The translations under genes were made by a program, and so were the position numbers. 45,671 nt of DNA from a virus, in the IMG/VR virus record IMGVR_UViG_3300045929_000065, positions 1 to 45,671 of that record. The stretch is one strand, 5' to 3'. Below are positions 25,220 to 33,523 of this stretch, one piece after another (position 1 is the stretch's first letter; each line of letters opens with the position of its first letter). The notes below the pieces were generated by a model. It had not been told where the DNA came from. It saw only the letters and a program-made list of their open reading frames with translations, and did not search any database.

Positions 25220-25273
25220 CGTCATCCCTCCGCGCGAGGGATCGCAGAGCGCATTCGGCCCCGGATCAGATTT

Positions 25274-27244
25274 TCACTTGCCTATGACAGTCCACGCCGC
25301 GCCGTTGCAGAACGCCAGCACCGTGTTCGATCCACCGCCAACTACAGCATTTCCCCAGGTCGTATGATTGCAGTCTGTGACAGTCATTACGCAGCCGAGA
25401 AACGTCGACGAAGCCGCCGGAAGCTGCGTTGCGGCAGTACCCGACCCGGTCTGAAATGCGCCTTGAAACTTGAGACGAGCGGCTTGACTTGCGGTGGCTC
25501 CGAACGTCTTGAGGAGGCCCCCGACAGCCATCACCCATTCGAACCCGGAGTTGGAACCGTCATTCCACGGCGCAAGATAGAATGATCCGTTGCCCCACTC
25601 GATGGTTCTATTGAGAAACACTCCCAATCCGGTAGGCGGATCGAAATCGCACTTCAAAGCCGCTGTTCTACATTGGCTGATAGTCACTCCATAATCACAA
25701 AAAGTGCCCTGAAAACATGAACCCCATGCTACCGTATCAACGGCATTCTCACCCTGAGCGCCTGGGATAATCCCGCCGGAAGCATCACAGGCAAATCCGT
25801 AACCAAATCTCTGCGCCCCACCGTTTCTGGCCAGCATAAATCCTCTGATCGTCCCGCATGGCGTAAACTGCGCGAGCGAGTATTGCCATCCGGTCACATC
25901 GGGGTAGGGGCATATCGCCTGCTCGAGCAGGTCACCGACGGTCCAGGTCGAAGTGCTGTTCTCGCAAATGACTTCACCCGTATAAGAGCCTCCAGTCGTA
26001 CCGAGCCGCAGCACCTTGACCGACGGGCGAATGACATAAGCGCCCTGCGATCGAGACAATCCTTTGTACATGGCGTGGCCCGCCACGCTGAACGAATGGA
26101 TTGTCATGGATGTAGCAGAATTGATTGCCTGTATCTGATGCCACGAACGGAGCGGGCCATAATAAACACCCTCTGGACCATTAAATGGAGTTACTGAGTA
26201 AGTGTCGGCCTCGAGAGCAATGGCGCCGATATTCAAGGCATACCCGCCCACCATACCCACAGACCACGATGTGCCTACTCCATCGAAGTCCGGGGTCGTG
26301 AATCCGCCCCCGTCGAGATGTGCGCCAGCTGTCCCGGTCGTATAGGGAGTAACCGTTTTGTTGATGAGATAACGATCCTGACCCAGTACGCTCGCGTTAT
26401 CGACACTCATGACCAGCGCCGGCTTGACCGGAACACCAGAAAAATGATTGCACCGAAATACCGCAGTGAACGACGTTGCACTGTCGACAGTTATGATCTG
26501 AACCGCCTCGGTATTGGGAAAGCCGTGTGGTACGTCTTGCTCGACCACAACCCACTGGCCGGCCGCCGCGCCAGTCGTGCTCACGACTGTAACAGTCTGT
26601 GGATCTATGGATCGAACGATGGACTGCGTAGTCGTGGTATCCATCGTGGATGGAGTAGCGATCGCAGTAATCGTCACCAGTATCAAATTAGTAAACTGAG
26701 ATAGATGAGAAAACGTTGCAAATCCTTGACCTTCATCACCCGCTATCGGACCGCCGGCGTAATAGACAGAATTATTCGCGAACACTGCGGTGTCGCTCAT
26801 TCCATAACCGACAACACTGAAATTGCAGGCAAACTTCTGCCCGGAGGCATTGTAAATTGCGTTCACGGTCAGCGGCATGAATGTTTTCTTGGCTAATGTC
26901 CCTACATCTGTACGATAATTCGCCTGACCATTGATGGCTCTAAAGCCGATCGCCACTCCGTTCTCATTCGAGAAATCAGGAACGGATGTCTCACAATCCG
27001 TCGTCATGTTGAATTCCGCCATGCGGCGGTAACTCGGATTATTTCCGAGTTGCGGATTGTGAACGCTAAGACTAAGACTGGTGATATCGAATGGGTCCTC
27101 GACCACGAGCGGCTTGATCGCATCCGCCGTCAACTGTGCTCCGGCTGACGCACCGTTGGCATACAGGACCTCGGCGCCGGTCAGAACTCCGGCAGAAGGG
27201 AGTGTTGAGATTTCACTGTATAGCGCGTCCTTGAAGCTCGGCAT
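25274..27244 (-). CDS. large fibre / tailspike-like protein
   Basis: 656 residues. Short N-terminal helix (MPSFKDALYSEISTLPSAG) followed by GAQLTADAIKPLVVEDPFD, a typical head-binding beginning of phage spikes, then a long beta-rich body with Asn/Gly turns and a C-terminal domain resembling fibre tips (TVTDCNHTTWGNAVVGGG). Codon usage here is more relaxed and A+T-richer than in the head genes, as is common for exchangeable fibre modules. No enzymatic motif was recognised. Confidence 0.65.
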   Translation of the reverse strand: MPSFKDALYSEISTLPSAGVLTGAEVLYANGASAGAQLTADAIKPLVVEDPFDITSLSLSVHNPQLGNNPSYRRMAEFNMTTDCETSVPDFSNENGVAIGFRAINGQANYRTDVGTLAKKTFMPLTVNAIYNASGQKFACNFSVVGYGMSDTAVFANNSVYYAGGPIAGDEGQGFATFSHLSQFTNLILVTITAIATPSTMDTTTTQSIVRSIDPQTVTVVSTTGAAAGQWVVVEQDVPHGFPNTEAVQIITVDSATSFTAVFRCNHFSGVPVKPALVMSVDNASVLGQDRYLINKTVTPYTTGTAGAHLDGGGFTTPDFDGVGTSWSVGMVGGYALNIGAIALEADTYSVTPFNGPEGVYYGPLRSWHQIQAINSATSMTIHSFSVAGHAMYKGLSRSQGAYVIRPSVKVLRLGTTGGSYTGEVICENSTSTWTVGDLLEQAICPYPDVTGWQYSLAQFTPCGTIRGFMLARNGGAQRFGYGFACDASGGIIPGAQGENAVDTVAWGSCFQGTFCDYGVTISQCRTAALKCDFDPPTGLGVFLNRTIEWGNGSFYLAPWNDGSNSGFEWVMAVGGLLKTFGATASQAARLKFQGAFQTGSGTAATQLPAASSTFLGCVMTVTDCNHTTWGNAVVGGGSNTVLAFCNGAAWTVIGK

Positions 27245-27247
27245 TTC

Positions 27248-28507
27248 TCACACCGTGATCCCGTAGTAGTTGCCAATGTCTGCGCGCACCACAGCGCGCT
27301 CGGTCGAGCCAATGTCCACGCTGAGAATTATGACCTCGGACAGCAGTCCATCGAACAGCAAGAGGCCCGTGGCGTACCCTCCAATAGCGAAAGTACCAGT
27401 ACCGGACGGCGCGCTGGTGTTTGACCCGGAAGCGATCGACGCTCCGTCAATCAATATGCTTTGAGTATTATCAACCTGCTGAATGAATTCAGCGATGTGC
27501 GAGTTGCTGTCATAACCTCCTGGCTCGCTTCCAGTCTTGCGACCGCCAGAACCGACATCTCCATAGTCCCATATGATGGTATCGGCGGCATTCCCAAAAT
27601 GTGCCAGAATCCTGTTCTCTCCAGTTTCTCCAGATCCGCTCCAGGCAAACGGCGTCAAGTTTCCGCTGGTCGGATCGGTCTGGTACAGGACTACGAAGAC
27701 ATTGATCTCCTGCCCACTGGCTGCAAGTGTTGTGACTGATACTGATGTTCTGTTGAGGAAGTTGTCCGACGCATCGAACTCGATGGCAGGCAAACTGTTG
27801 ATGCTCGAAGTCAACTGAAGCGGTGGCTGGTTTGCTGCGGTGGTTTGCGACACGTCCAAACTGTTGCCGCTCTGGTCGTACCAGGTATGAACATGCGCCG
27901 CACCGGCCCCGACGAAACTTGTAATACTGGCAGTGTCGAGAGCGCCATCGACGAAACCAACATCCAGCGTGTTGCCGTCGTTAGCTCCACCGTGCGCCTG
28001 AATTTTCAGGCAATTTCCGGAATATGCAGTGCGCAACAACCGGACGGAGAAGGCCGCGCCGACTGTATAGTCATCGAGGATCGGCTCGGCTGTCGGATTG
28101 GCGGTGAACTGAAGGTAGAGATCGGTGAAGTCGCCACACGCCGTGAACTGCGAGGTGTTGAGCGTAAGCGCGCCGTCGGCGAACGAGCTGCTGATGTTGC
28201 TGTGGGTCACCGACGCAATCACCGTCGAGGCGCCCTTGATCAACTCCACCTTCAGGTTGATGGCGCCGGCGCCGGTCTTCTTGTAGCGGTACAGGATGTC
28301 GACGGGCTCGGTCGGGGCCGCGCCGGTCGGGTCGGAAAGCCTGAGCTTGCAGATATCGTTAGCCGGATTGGGGCCCGAACGGATGTAGTCGCTGTCGCTG
28401 GCCGAGGTTTCGTTGATGCTGTCGAACAAGTCGGTATTGTTGCCGGCCTGGTTGGTCCAGTTGCCGTCAGCGCTGTCGAGATCGGGGCGCAGGAAGTCGG
28501 TGGCCAT
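27248..28507 (-). CDS. appendage protein with arabinofuranosidase-B-type concanavalin-like lectin domain
   Basis: 419 residues. An N-terminal ~140-residue beta domain precedes a block matching the catalytic-domain family of alpha-L-arabinofuranosidase B: AYSGNCLKIQAHGGANDG, LDTASITSFVGAG and THE-like VHTWYDQSGNSLDV, then a jelly-roll to the end. In phages this fold usually binds or cuts host surface glycans. It lies between two other fibre-type genes. Whether the acid residues for hydrolysis are complete cannot be judged by eye. Confidence 0.7.
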   Translation of the reverse strand: MATDFLRPDLDSADGNWTNQAGNNTDLFDSINETSASDSDYIRSGPNPANDICKLRLSDPTGAAPTEPVDILYRYKKTGAGAINLKVELIKGASTVIASVTHSNISSSFADGALTLNTSQFTACGDFTDLYLQFTANPTAEPILDDYTVGAAFSVRLLRTAYSGNCLKIQAHGGANDGNTLDVGFVDGALDTASITSFVGAGAAHVHTWYDQSGNSLDVSQTTAANQPPLQLTSSINSLPAIEFDASDNFLNRTSVSVTTLAASGQEINVFVVLYQTDPTSGNLTPFAWSGSGETGENRILAHFGNAADTIIWDYGDVGSGGRKTGSEPGGYDSNSHIAEFIQQVDNTQSILIDGASIASGSNTSAPSGTGTFAIGGYATGLLLFDGLLSEVIILSVDIGSTERAVVRADIGNYYGITV

Positions 28508-28509
28508 GG

Positions 28510-28911
28510 CTAGTTAAGCGTGATGACGAGCGCGCCGGAGGCGACCACCAGCGTGTCGCCGGCGCCGGGGCTGCGGGCGGTGGCGAGCAGGCCCTGGAAC
28601 AATTGCACGCCGGCGCCGGAGGAGACGCTGTCGTTGATGAACAGCCCGCTGACCGACTGCGCGCTCGAGAACGGGCCGAAGGTCATGGCGACGGTATTGA
28701 TGGTGGTGCCTGAGCTCGCGGGGGTGCCGGCGGCGGCGAAATTGGTGGTTTGCCGGGTATAGCCCGAGCCGGTGCCGATCTCGGAATTTGAGACGCTGGT
28801 GGGCGATCCGAGCGACAGGCCGCCGAACCAGGCGGCTGGCCTAGTCGGACTGCCCGTGGTCAATGCCCAATCGAGCATGGCCTTGGTCATGGGCTGCGAG
28901 ATATTTGCCAT
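28510..28911 (-). CDS. small phage tail-fibre-associated protein
   Basis: 133 residues from the ATG at 28911, which has AGGAGA upstream; the longer frame to 28989 overlaps the previous gene. The sequence MANISQPMTKAMLDWALTTG, WFGGLSLGSPTSVSNSEIG and VAMTFGPFSSAQSVSGLFIN matches a widespread type of small beta-rich phage tail protein. It lies 2 bp from both neighbours, within the fibre cluster. Confidence 0.65.
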   Translation of the reverse strand: MANISQPMTKAMLDWALTTGSPTRPAAWFGGLSLGSPTSVSNSEIGTGSGYTRQTTNFAAAGTPASSGTTINTVAMTFGPFSSAQSVSGLFINDSVSSGAGVQLFQGLLATARSPGAGDTLVVASGALVITLN

Positions 28912-28912
28912 A

Positions 28913-29128
28913 TCAGTCTCTCCTGTTGCCGTCCGGTCCGATGATGAAGATTTTGCTGTCGTCGATCTGCACGCCAATGCGCGCGCCACCGGCGCGCTGC
29001 AGGGTGTATTCGATAAAGCCGTCAGTGGTGGCCGGCCTGCTGCTGTGGGCGATCTGCCAGCCCTCGGCGATCAGTTGCTTGAGCTCTGCGCTGTCGGGCG
29101 CGAGGGTGACGACGATCTGTTCGATCAC
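28913..29128 (-). CDS. 71-aa hypothetical protein (GTG start)
   Basis: GTG at 29128 overlaps the stop of the glycosyltransferase gene (GTGA). The product VIEQIVVTLAPDSAELKQLI ... IGVQIDDSKIFIIGPDGN has an alpha/beta pattern and ends two bases before the AGGAGA-led next gene. No family was recognised. Confidence 0.55.
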   Translation of the reverse strand: MIEQIVVTLAPDSAELKQLIAEGWQIAHSSRPATTDGFIEYTLQRAGGARIGVQIDDSKIFIIGPDGNRRD

Positions 29129-30174
29129 AGCAAGTTCCTCGCGTGTTGCACGATGGTTTCGACGTTGATCGACGAGATGCAGGCGGCGCCGGTGACGGTG
29201 GTGGACGGGGTGACGCCGCAGCGTTTCTGCTCGTCGATGCAGCTCTGGGCATCGGTGTGCAGCAGATGGCATGGCCAGCACGGCGTGGCGACCTGATCGG
29301 CGTGCAGGGTGACGGTGTTGAGCCAGTGCTTGGTGATGTTCTCAGGCGAAGCGTGGCTGAGCAGGATGATCTTGGGCGTGGGCTCGAACGCCACCGCCCA
29401 GGCCGGGCCGGTGTCGGGGCTGATCAGGAGATCGCAGGCCTGCGCGAAGGTGAGGATGCGGCGGATCGGCCAGGATGGATTGTTTGGATCGGGCGAGATC
29501 GCGAGGTGCAGTCCCTCGAGTGATCCGTTCTGATGGCGCACGCCTTCCTGGATCTGCTCGGCGAGCGCCATGTCACGGTGCGGGGGCGGCGCGCCGAGCA
29601 GCACAACGTGGCAGTCGAGTTCCTTGATGATGCGGGCGATCGCCTGTGGCGAGTGCGGGTAGATCTTGTCAGCCCTGGATCCCGACAGGCACCAGGCGAT
29701 GACGTGCGGCTTGGATGGCGTGAGGGCGGCGATCGTTTCCTTCGCTTTCGCTACTTCTTCTTCTGTCGGGAAGAATGTCCGCCCAAACGTATAAGGTACG
29801 CCCACGACGTCGTGCGCCAGTTCGATGTAGGACTTGTTTGCCAGTTGCCGCCGCATCTGGGGCGACCAGGTCGACTGGGTCTGGATCGGGGTGAACGCGA
29901 GCGCGATCTCGCAAGTGTGTGAGAGATTGGCGAAGCGATCGTATTCGGTGGCGCGGTGGCGGAACCAAGTGAGCCACGACAGCTGATCGGTATGCGGGAT
30001 GCAATCCGGGACGCTGAGCTTGTCGAGGTACGGATTGTTCTCGAACAGCACGCACTGCGGCTTCTGTGAGATCACGTCGGTGTGGTAGCCCAGCTCCTTG
30101 AGCGGCTTGAGCACCGAAGCGGCGATCAGATTGTCGCCCACCCCGCCCAGCCGGCAGATGCCGGCCCATTTCAT
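29125..30174 (-). CDS. glycosyltransferase family 9 (heptosyltransferase-like)
   Basis: 349 residues from the ATG at 30174 (ATGA overlap with the methyltransferase). The N-terminus MKWAGICRLGGVGDNLIAAS is the GGVGDNL donor-side loop of GT9/ADP-heptose-LPS heptosyltransferases; the C-terminal half has LISPDTGPAWAVAFEPTPKI, the D-x-G nucleotide-sugar signature. It could modify host LPS (superinfection exclusion) or virion glycans. It clusters with an FkbM methyltransferase and fibre genes, and is expressed late. Confidence 0.8.
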   Translation of the reverse strand: MKWAGICRLGGVGDNLIAASVLKPLKELGYHTDVISQKPQCVLFENNPYLDKLSVPDCIPHTDQLSWLTWFRHRATEYDRFANLSHTCEIALAFTPIQTQSTWSPQMRRQLANKSYIELAHDVVGVPYTFGRTFFPTEEEVAKAKETIAALTPSKPHVIAWCLSGSRADKIYPHSPQAIARIIKELDCHVVLLGAPPPHRDMALAEQIQEGVRHQNGSLEGLHLAISPDPNNPSWPIRRILTFAQACDLLISPDTGPAWAVAFEPTPKIILLSHASPENITKHWLNTVTLHADQVATPCWPCHLLHTDAQSCIDEQKRCGVTPSTTVTGAACISSINVETIVQHARNLL

Positions 30175-30908
30175 GCCGCGGCCTGCGGCGCGCTGACGTA
30201 CTGCAGGCAGTGATCGGCGCGATGCAGCGCCAGGATGTCCATGCCGAGATCGAACAGCACATGGCCGCCGGCGCTCAATTGATCGCGCAGCCGCCTGCCG
30301 TCGATCTTGATCTGCTCCACCAGCAGCATCGGCTGACAGCGTTCGATCGTTTCTCGTGCGCCGGCCAGCACTTCCAACTCCATGCCCTCGACATCGATCT
30401 TGATCAGATCGCAGCGCTCGAGCGCGAGGCTGTCGATGGTGATGCATGCAATCCCAGGGCCCGCCGCTGCACGGCCAAGGCCACCAAAGTTCTGCGCCTT
30501 GCGCGGATCGGGTTGCGGAAAGCAAATCACGCCCGCGCTCTCACCAAGCGCTGTGGGATAGGCCAACGCATTGAAGCAATTGTTGAGCGCAATGTTGCCG
30601 CACAGCGCATAGTAGCTGAACAATTGCGGCTCGAACGCCAGCACCTCACCCCAGCCCGCCATCGCCCGCGCCCACAGAACGGTGTGCGTGCCAATGCTGG
30701 CCCCACAGTCCAGCGCCACCACCCCATCACCATAATGCTGGCGCCGGAACTCGAGCAGCCGGATGAAACCAGATGCGCCATGCGCCTGGTGCCAGCCATC
30801 CCGCAATATCTCAAACCCTACCCCGTACTGCCGGCCAGGATCATGATCCAGATGATTGACAATCATCGGCCCGTAATCCCCCGCCGCCAGCACGAACGCG
30901 ATCTTCAC
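30171..30908 (-). CDS. FkbM-family methyltransferase
   Basis: 245 residues from a GTG at 30908 with GGAGG 7 bases upstream; an in-frame TTG at 30938 lacks such a site. The SAM-binding motif VVALDCGASIGTHTVLWAR and the FkbM C-terminal block LIKIDVEGMELEVLAGA are clear. These enzymes O-methylate sugars or small molecules, and pair naturally with glycosyltransferases. Stop and next start overlap (ATGA) with the GT9 gene. Confidence 0.85.
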   Translation of the reverse strand: MKIAFVLAAGDYGPMIVNHLDHDPGRQYGVGFEILRDGWHQAHGASGFIRLLEFRRQHYGDGVVALDCGASIGTHTVLWARAMAGWGEVLAFEPQLFSYYALCGNIALNNCFNALAYPTALGESAGVICFPQPDPRKAQNFGGLGRAAAGPGIACITIDSLALERCDLIKIDVEGMELEVLAGARETIERCQPMLLVEQIKIDGRRLRDQLSAGGHVLFDLGMDILALHRADHCLQYVSAPQAAA

Positions 30909-30938
30909 CTCGCCGCCTCCGCCGCACAATCCAGACAA

Positions 30939-31394
30939 TCAGGGCCGCCGGTCTATCCGCGCGTCGCGTTTCCCGGCATTGCACTCATGACAAGCCGTCA
31001 CAAGGTTCTCTAAATCATCGGTCCCGCCCAATGCCCGCGCAATTACATGGTCAGTCTCAAGCACAACATCCTGTTGCGCCCCACGCCCGCAATACCGGCA
31101 CTTAAATCCATCGCGTTCCAAAACCGCAAACCGCCGCTGTGCCCAACTAATCAAAAGCCGCCCAGAAATGTGCCCCAGTTCCCGATCCCGCCGCTCACGC
31201 CTGCCAGCCCGCCACGTGTTCACCCGACAGGCATCCGAACAAAACCGCTTGTCCAGTGACCCCTTGAACTCCCTTCCACACCAGAAACATCGGTGAACAT
31301 AAAGCAACGTCCTCGGCGAATAACTTACCCCATCCTGATATGGCCGGTAACGCGGCCGGTCCGCCGAAACTAAAGGTCCATCACCAGTCAACAT
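30939..31394 (-). CDS. HNH endonuclease
   Basis: 151 residues. N-terminal zinc motif CFWCGREFKG...CSDACR, then HNH core: CRYCGRG, LETDHVIARALGGTDDLENL and CHECNAGK. GAGGTAAC precedes the ATG. It ends in a TGA abutting the in-frame TTG of the FkbM gene. It lies between the small terminase and the tail genes, a place where HNH proteins may help terminase cleavage in some phages, but its role here may equally be homing. Confidence 0.85.
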   Translation of the reverse strand: MLTGDGPLVSADRPRYRPYQDGVSYSPRTLLYVHRCFWCGREFKGSLDKRFCSDACRVNTWRAGRRERRDRELGHISGRLLISWAQRRFAVLERDGFKCRYCGRGAQQDVVLETDHVIARALGGTDDLENLVTACHECNAGKRDARIDRRP

Positions 31395-31847
31395 GGCGTT
31401 ACCTCATCTAACCAGCGTTACAATGCGTAACGCATTTCAAACCGGCCCGGGGGACTGAGGTGTGATAGGGCCCGATCCCCTCTCCCTCGGGGGGTGGGGC
31501 GCCCTCCCTGTTGGCCTAAACTGAGCGATTTGCAACAGAAGCTAATGATATCAATAGCTTAGCATGATCGGCAGTGATTTATCATCAGTGCTGTAGGCTG
31601 TTCGAGCGGGTTAGGAGGGGGAAAGTAGGAAGGAAACACAAGGACGCGCCCTCACGTCAGGCTGGTATCAGCGGACCATTCGACTTAACTCCGAGCGTGT
31701 TAACCCGTTATAATCCCTATGCTTATGGACGATAGGCTGTCCTGGGACAGTTACATGTCCCTGTACGGTGGCAACAGTTCCGAGTGATTGTCGCAACTTG
31801 TCAAATGGGATTGATATTGCAAGCTATTTTTTTAGGAAATGAACAGG
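31395..31847. other. 453-bp non-coding region near the small terminase; candidate cos/pac or regulatory region
   Basis: No convincing gene on either strand. It holds G/C homopolymer-like blocks (31460-31500), GCGTTAC and its inverse three times near 31394-31432, a perfect palindrome CTGTCCTGGGACAG (31737-31750) next to a second GGGACA/TGTCCC hairpin, and a TATAAT on the plus strand at 31711-31716 with TTAACT 18 bases before. A non-coding gap of this size in an otherwise overlapping operon, close to terS, is where a packaging site could lie (inference). Confidence 0.4.
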
Positions 31848-32105
31848 TTATTCGCCATGCTGATTTGCGAGAAATGCAGCGAGGCGAGCTGCGCCGCTGT
31901 TCAGCTGATGGTAGCAGGCTGAACCGCTATTGCACTCGATCGTTACCGATCCATCTCTGTTTGCCTCTACGATAGCCACCGCTTGCGTTTGTCCTGATCG
32001 GGCCCGGGATAGTGCGGCTTCGAGCAGGCTGATCACGTGCTCATTGTGGGCGATTGGGAGGGCAATGAGATGCATCAGTGTTTCGTTGATTGTCCGGGTT
32101 GCCAT
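31848..32105 (-). CDS. 85-aa hypothetical protein after small terminase
   Basis: ATG at 32105 overlaps the 3' end of terS by 31 bp. The product MATRTINETLMHLIALPIAH ... LLEAALSRARSGQTQAVA is helical in the first half and ends LAAFLANQHGE. No family was recognised. The ribosome site is weak, so translation is probably coupled to terS. Confidence 0.5.
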   Translation of the reverse strand: MATRTINETLMHLIALPIAHNEHVISLLEAALSRARSGQTQAVAIVEANRDGSVTIECNSGSACYHQLNSGAARLAAFLANQHGE

Positions 32106-32554
32106 GGAATATTGTGCTTGGCGGCGAGCTGGGCGGCAAATTCGGGACTGTGTTGGGCGATTGCTTCGAGCGCCGTTGTTGTGTCGTGCTTGCTGACTGA
32201 CAAATCGACGCGTTCGACATAATGGCCGGCGACCTTGCCCCGCATTGTTTCTGCTTGGATGGCAGCTGCATGATTGCCGGCGTTGCGTGCTTCTTCGCGC
32301 AGGGCTTTCATGTCCTGGCAATGTTCATGCAATGTGGGGACTGCTTCGTTCAGCAATTGCTTGCGCCCGGCGACGATGCATTGGGCGACCTTGGGGTTAT
32401 GTTTCAGCTTGGACGCTTCGCACCAGATACTATTTTGGCTCATGTTTTCAGTATTATAGGCCAACGAATACGCCTTTGACGCAGTCATGCCTTCAAGCAT
32501 GTAGCGCACAAACTCCGTTTGCTGGAATGTGAGCCCCGATAAATCATCCTGCAT
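32075..32554 (-). CDS. terS: terminase small subunit
   Basis: 159 residues from the ATG at 32554, chosen for AGAGGA upstream; the longer frame to 32644 runs into the promoter. LTFQQTEFVRYMLEGMTASK and AYSLAYNTENMSQNS are the N-terminal HTH of the Terminase_2-type small subunits (ytg-N-M-s pattern), followed by a helical oligomerisation part. It recognises the packaging site and hands DNA to terL. It is the first gene of the late operon, ~13 kb ahead of terL. Confidence 0.8.
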   Translation of the reverse strand: MQDDLSGLTFQQTEFVRYMLEGMTASKAYSLAYNTENMSQNSIWCEASKLKHNPKVAQCIVAGRKQLLNEAVPTLHEHCQDMKALREEARNAGNHAAAIQAETMRGKVAGHYVERVDLSVSKHDTTTALEAIAQHSPEFAAQLAAKHNIPWQPGQSTKH

Positions 32555-32584
32555 ATTTTTTTCCTCTTTTGTTGCTCTGCCCTG

Positions 32585-32613
32585 TTGACAGTTGGACATA
32601 TTGTCTATATAGC
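32585..32613 (+). promoter_or_regulatory. sigma-70-type promoter of the plus-strand small-gene island
   Basis: TTGACA (32585-32590), 17-bp spacer, TATAGC (32608-32613), 48 bp before the first plus-strand ATG. A small dyad GACA-TAT-TGTC lies inside the spacer and could bind a regulator. The site is in the divergent gap between terS (minus) and the plus-strand genes. Confidence 0.7.
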
Positions 32614-32661
32614 TATGTTTACCGGATTGCACTCCGGACAACAACGGAAAGGATCATCATC

Positions 32662-32823
32662 ATGGATATCGCCAGGATTGTGCGCGAGCAGCGCGAACTC
32701 GCTGTTGCTGACGACTTTGTGCAGCTGTTCAAGGCCGCGACTGCATCAAGCGATGCGATGCGCAAGGCGCTTGAGGATTTGCGCAAGGCCGAGTTGGCCT
32801 CCTATCGCGCGTTTGATCGTTAA
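32662..32823 (+). CDS. 53-aa helical hypothetical protein
   Basis: MDIARIVREQRELAVADDFV followed by a fully helical, charged chain ending FDR. GGAAAGGA lies upstream. First gene of the promoter-led plus-strand island. No family was recognised; size and charge resemble small host-takeover or regulatory proteins. Confidence 0.6.
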   Translation: MDIARIVREQRELAVADDFVQLFKAATASSDAMRKALEDLRKAELASYRAFDR

Positions 32824-32837
32824 AGTGAGGCAGAGCA

Positions 32838-33050
32838 ATGAGCAGGAACATCAAGGCAGAGCAAGCAGGGAAAGAATATTTTCTCGATCATCCCTGCACT
32901 GATCACGCAACCACCGTTAAGGTTGCCCGGAACAAGTATAACAGCGGCCTCGAACAGGATTGCTTTGTTGCCGGTTGGAATATGGCCTTTTGGAAAGAGC
33001 AAGTGGCTTTCCAGCCCACGGCGCGGCGCGTCGTAAAGCCTCGAACGTAG
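32838..33050 (+). CDS. 70-aa hypothetical protein
   Basis: GAGG lies upstream of the ATG. The product has mixed helix, with YFLDHPCTDHATTVKVARNK and an aromatic FVAGWNMAFWKEQ segment. Short spacing (14 bp) to the preceding gene suggests an operon. No family was recognised. Confidence 0.6.
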   Translation: MSRNIKAEQAGKEYFLDHPCTDHATTVKVARNKYNSGLEQDCFVAGWNMAFWKEQVAFQPTARRVVKPRT

Positions 33051-33065
33051 CGTTAGGAGCGTAAC

Positions 33066-33284
33066 ATGCAGTACTGCACGCAACCACGGCCATCTCGCAA
33101 CCTTGCCACGCTCTACCGCATGGTCGCCCGCATCAAACGCCGCAATCGCGCGGCGTTCGGTGGCTACTATTTGAAACCTTTAGGCGTTATCGTCGTTTAT
33201 GTCGGTTCGCGCGTGGTCCTGATCGACAAGCAGGGCAACGCGCGTTGGCAATCAGAAGCTGGTCATTTGTCTGCAACTAGCTGA
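33066..33284 (+). CDS. 72-aa basic hypothetical protein
   Basis: A clear TAGGAG site precedes the ATG by 6 bases. The N-terminal half is basic (RNLATLYRMVARIKRRNRAA), the C-terminal half beta-rich (GVIVVYVGSRVVLIDKQGN). No family was recognised. Third gene of the island. Confidence 0.6.
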   Translation: MQYCTQPRPSRNLATLYRMVARIKRRNRAAFGGYYLKPLGVIVVYVGSRVVLIDKQGNARWQSEAGHLSATS

Positions 33285-33523
33285 CGCAGCAATTGGCCGC
33301 GACGGTTGCACCCGCCGCGGCCACCCGCTTGCGCGGGCGCCTTGGCTGGCGCGCGGCCAGAAAGGATCAAGAACCGCGGCCACGCCTGAAGGCGTTGACC
33401 ATCTAGGAAATTTCCCAGAATTTTGCCAGCGGAATTTTTCCAGATTTTTCCAGAAATTTTTTTTTCGCGATCGCTTGCGCGAGTTGGCTGACTACATCGA
33501 CAATCACCTAAAAGCGCGCACCA
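33285..33523. other. structured and repeat-bearing non-coding DNA
   Basis: The first half holds GC-rich inverted repeats (GGCCGCG/CGCGGCC near 33296-33323; CCCGC-TTGC-GCGGG near 33324-33338; ACGCC-TGAA-GGCGT near 33382-33396). The second half is T-rich with one exact and two degenerate copies of TTTCCCAGAATTTT, ending in a run of nine T. It may combine a terminator for the small-gene island with regulatory repeats. Confidence 0.45.
33411..33427. repeat. TTTCCCAGAATTTT motif, copy 1
   Basis: TTTCCCAGAATTTTGCC; the first 14 bases recur at 33759 and 34159. Two degenerate copies follow at once (33434-33464: TTTTTCCAG-A and TTTTTCCAGAAATTTTT). Confidence 0.7.

Noticed and set aside
31784-31975. 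63-codon plus-strand ORF after the TATAAT at 31711
   Set aside because: Overlaps the minus-strand 85-codon gene, has no ribosome site and low-complexity ending; not called.
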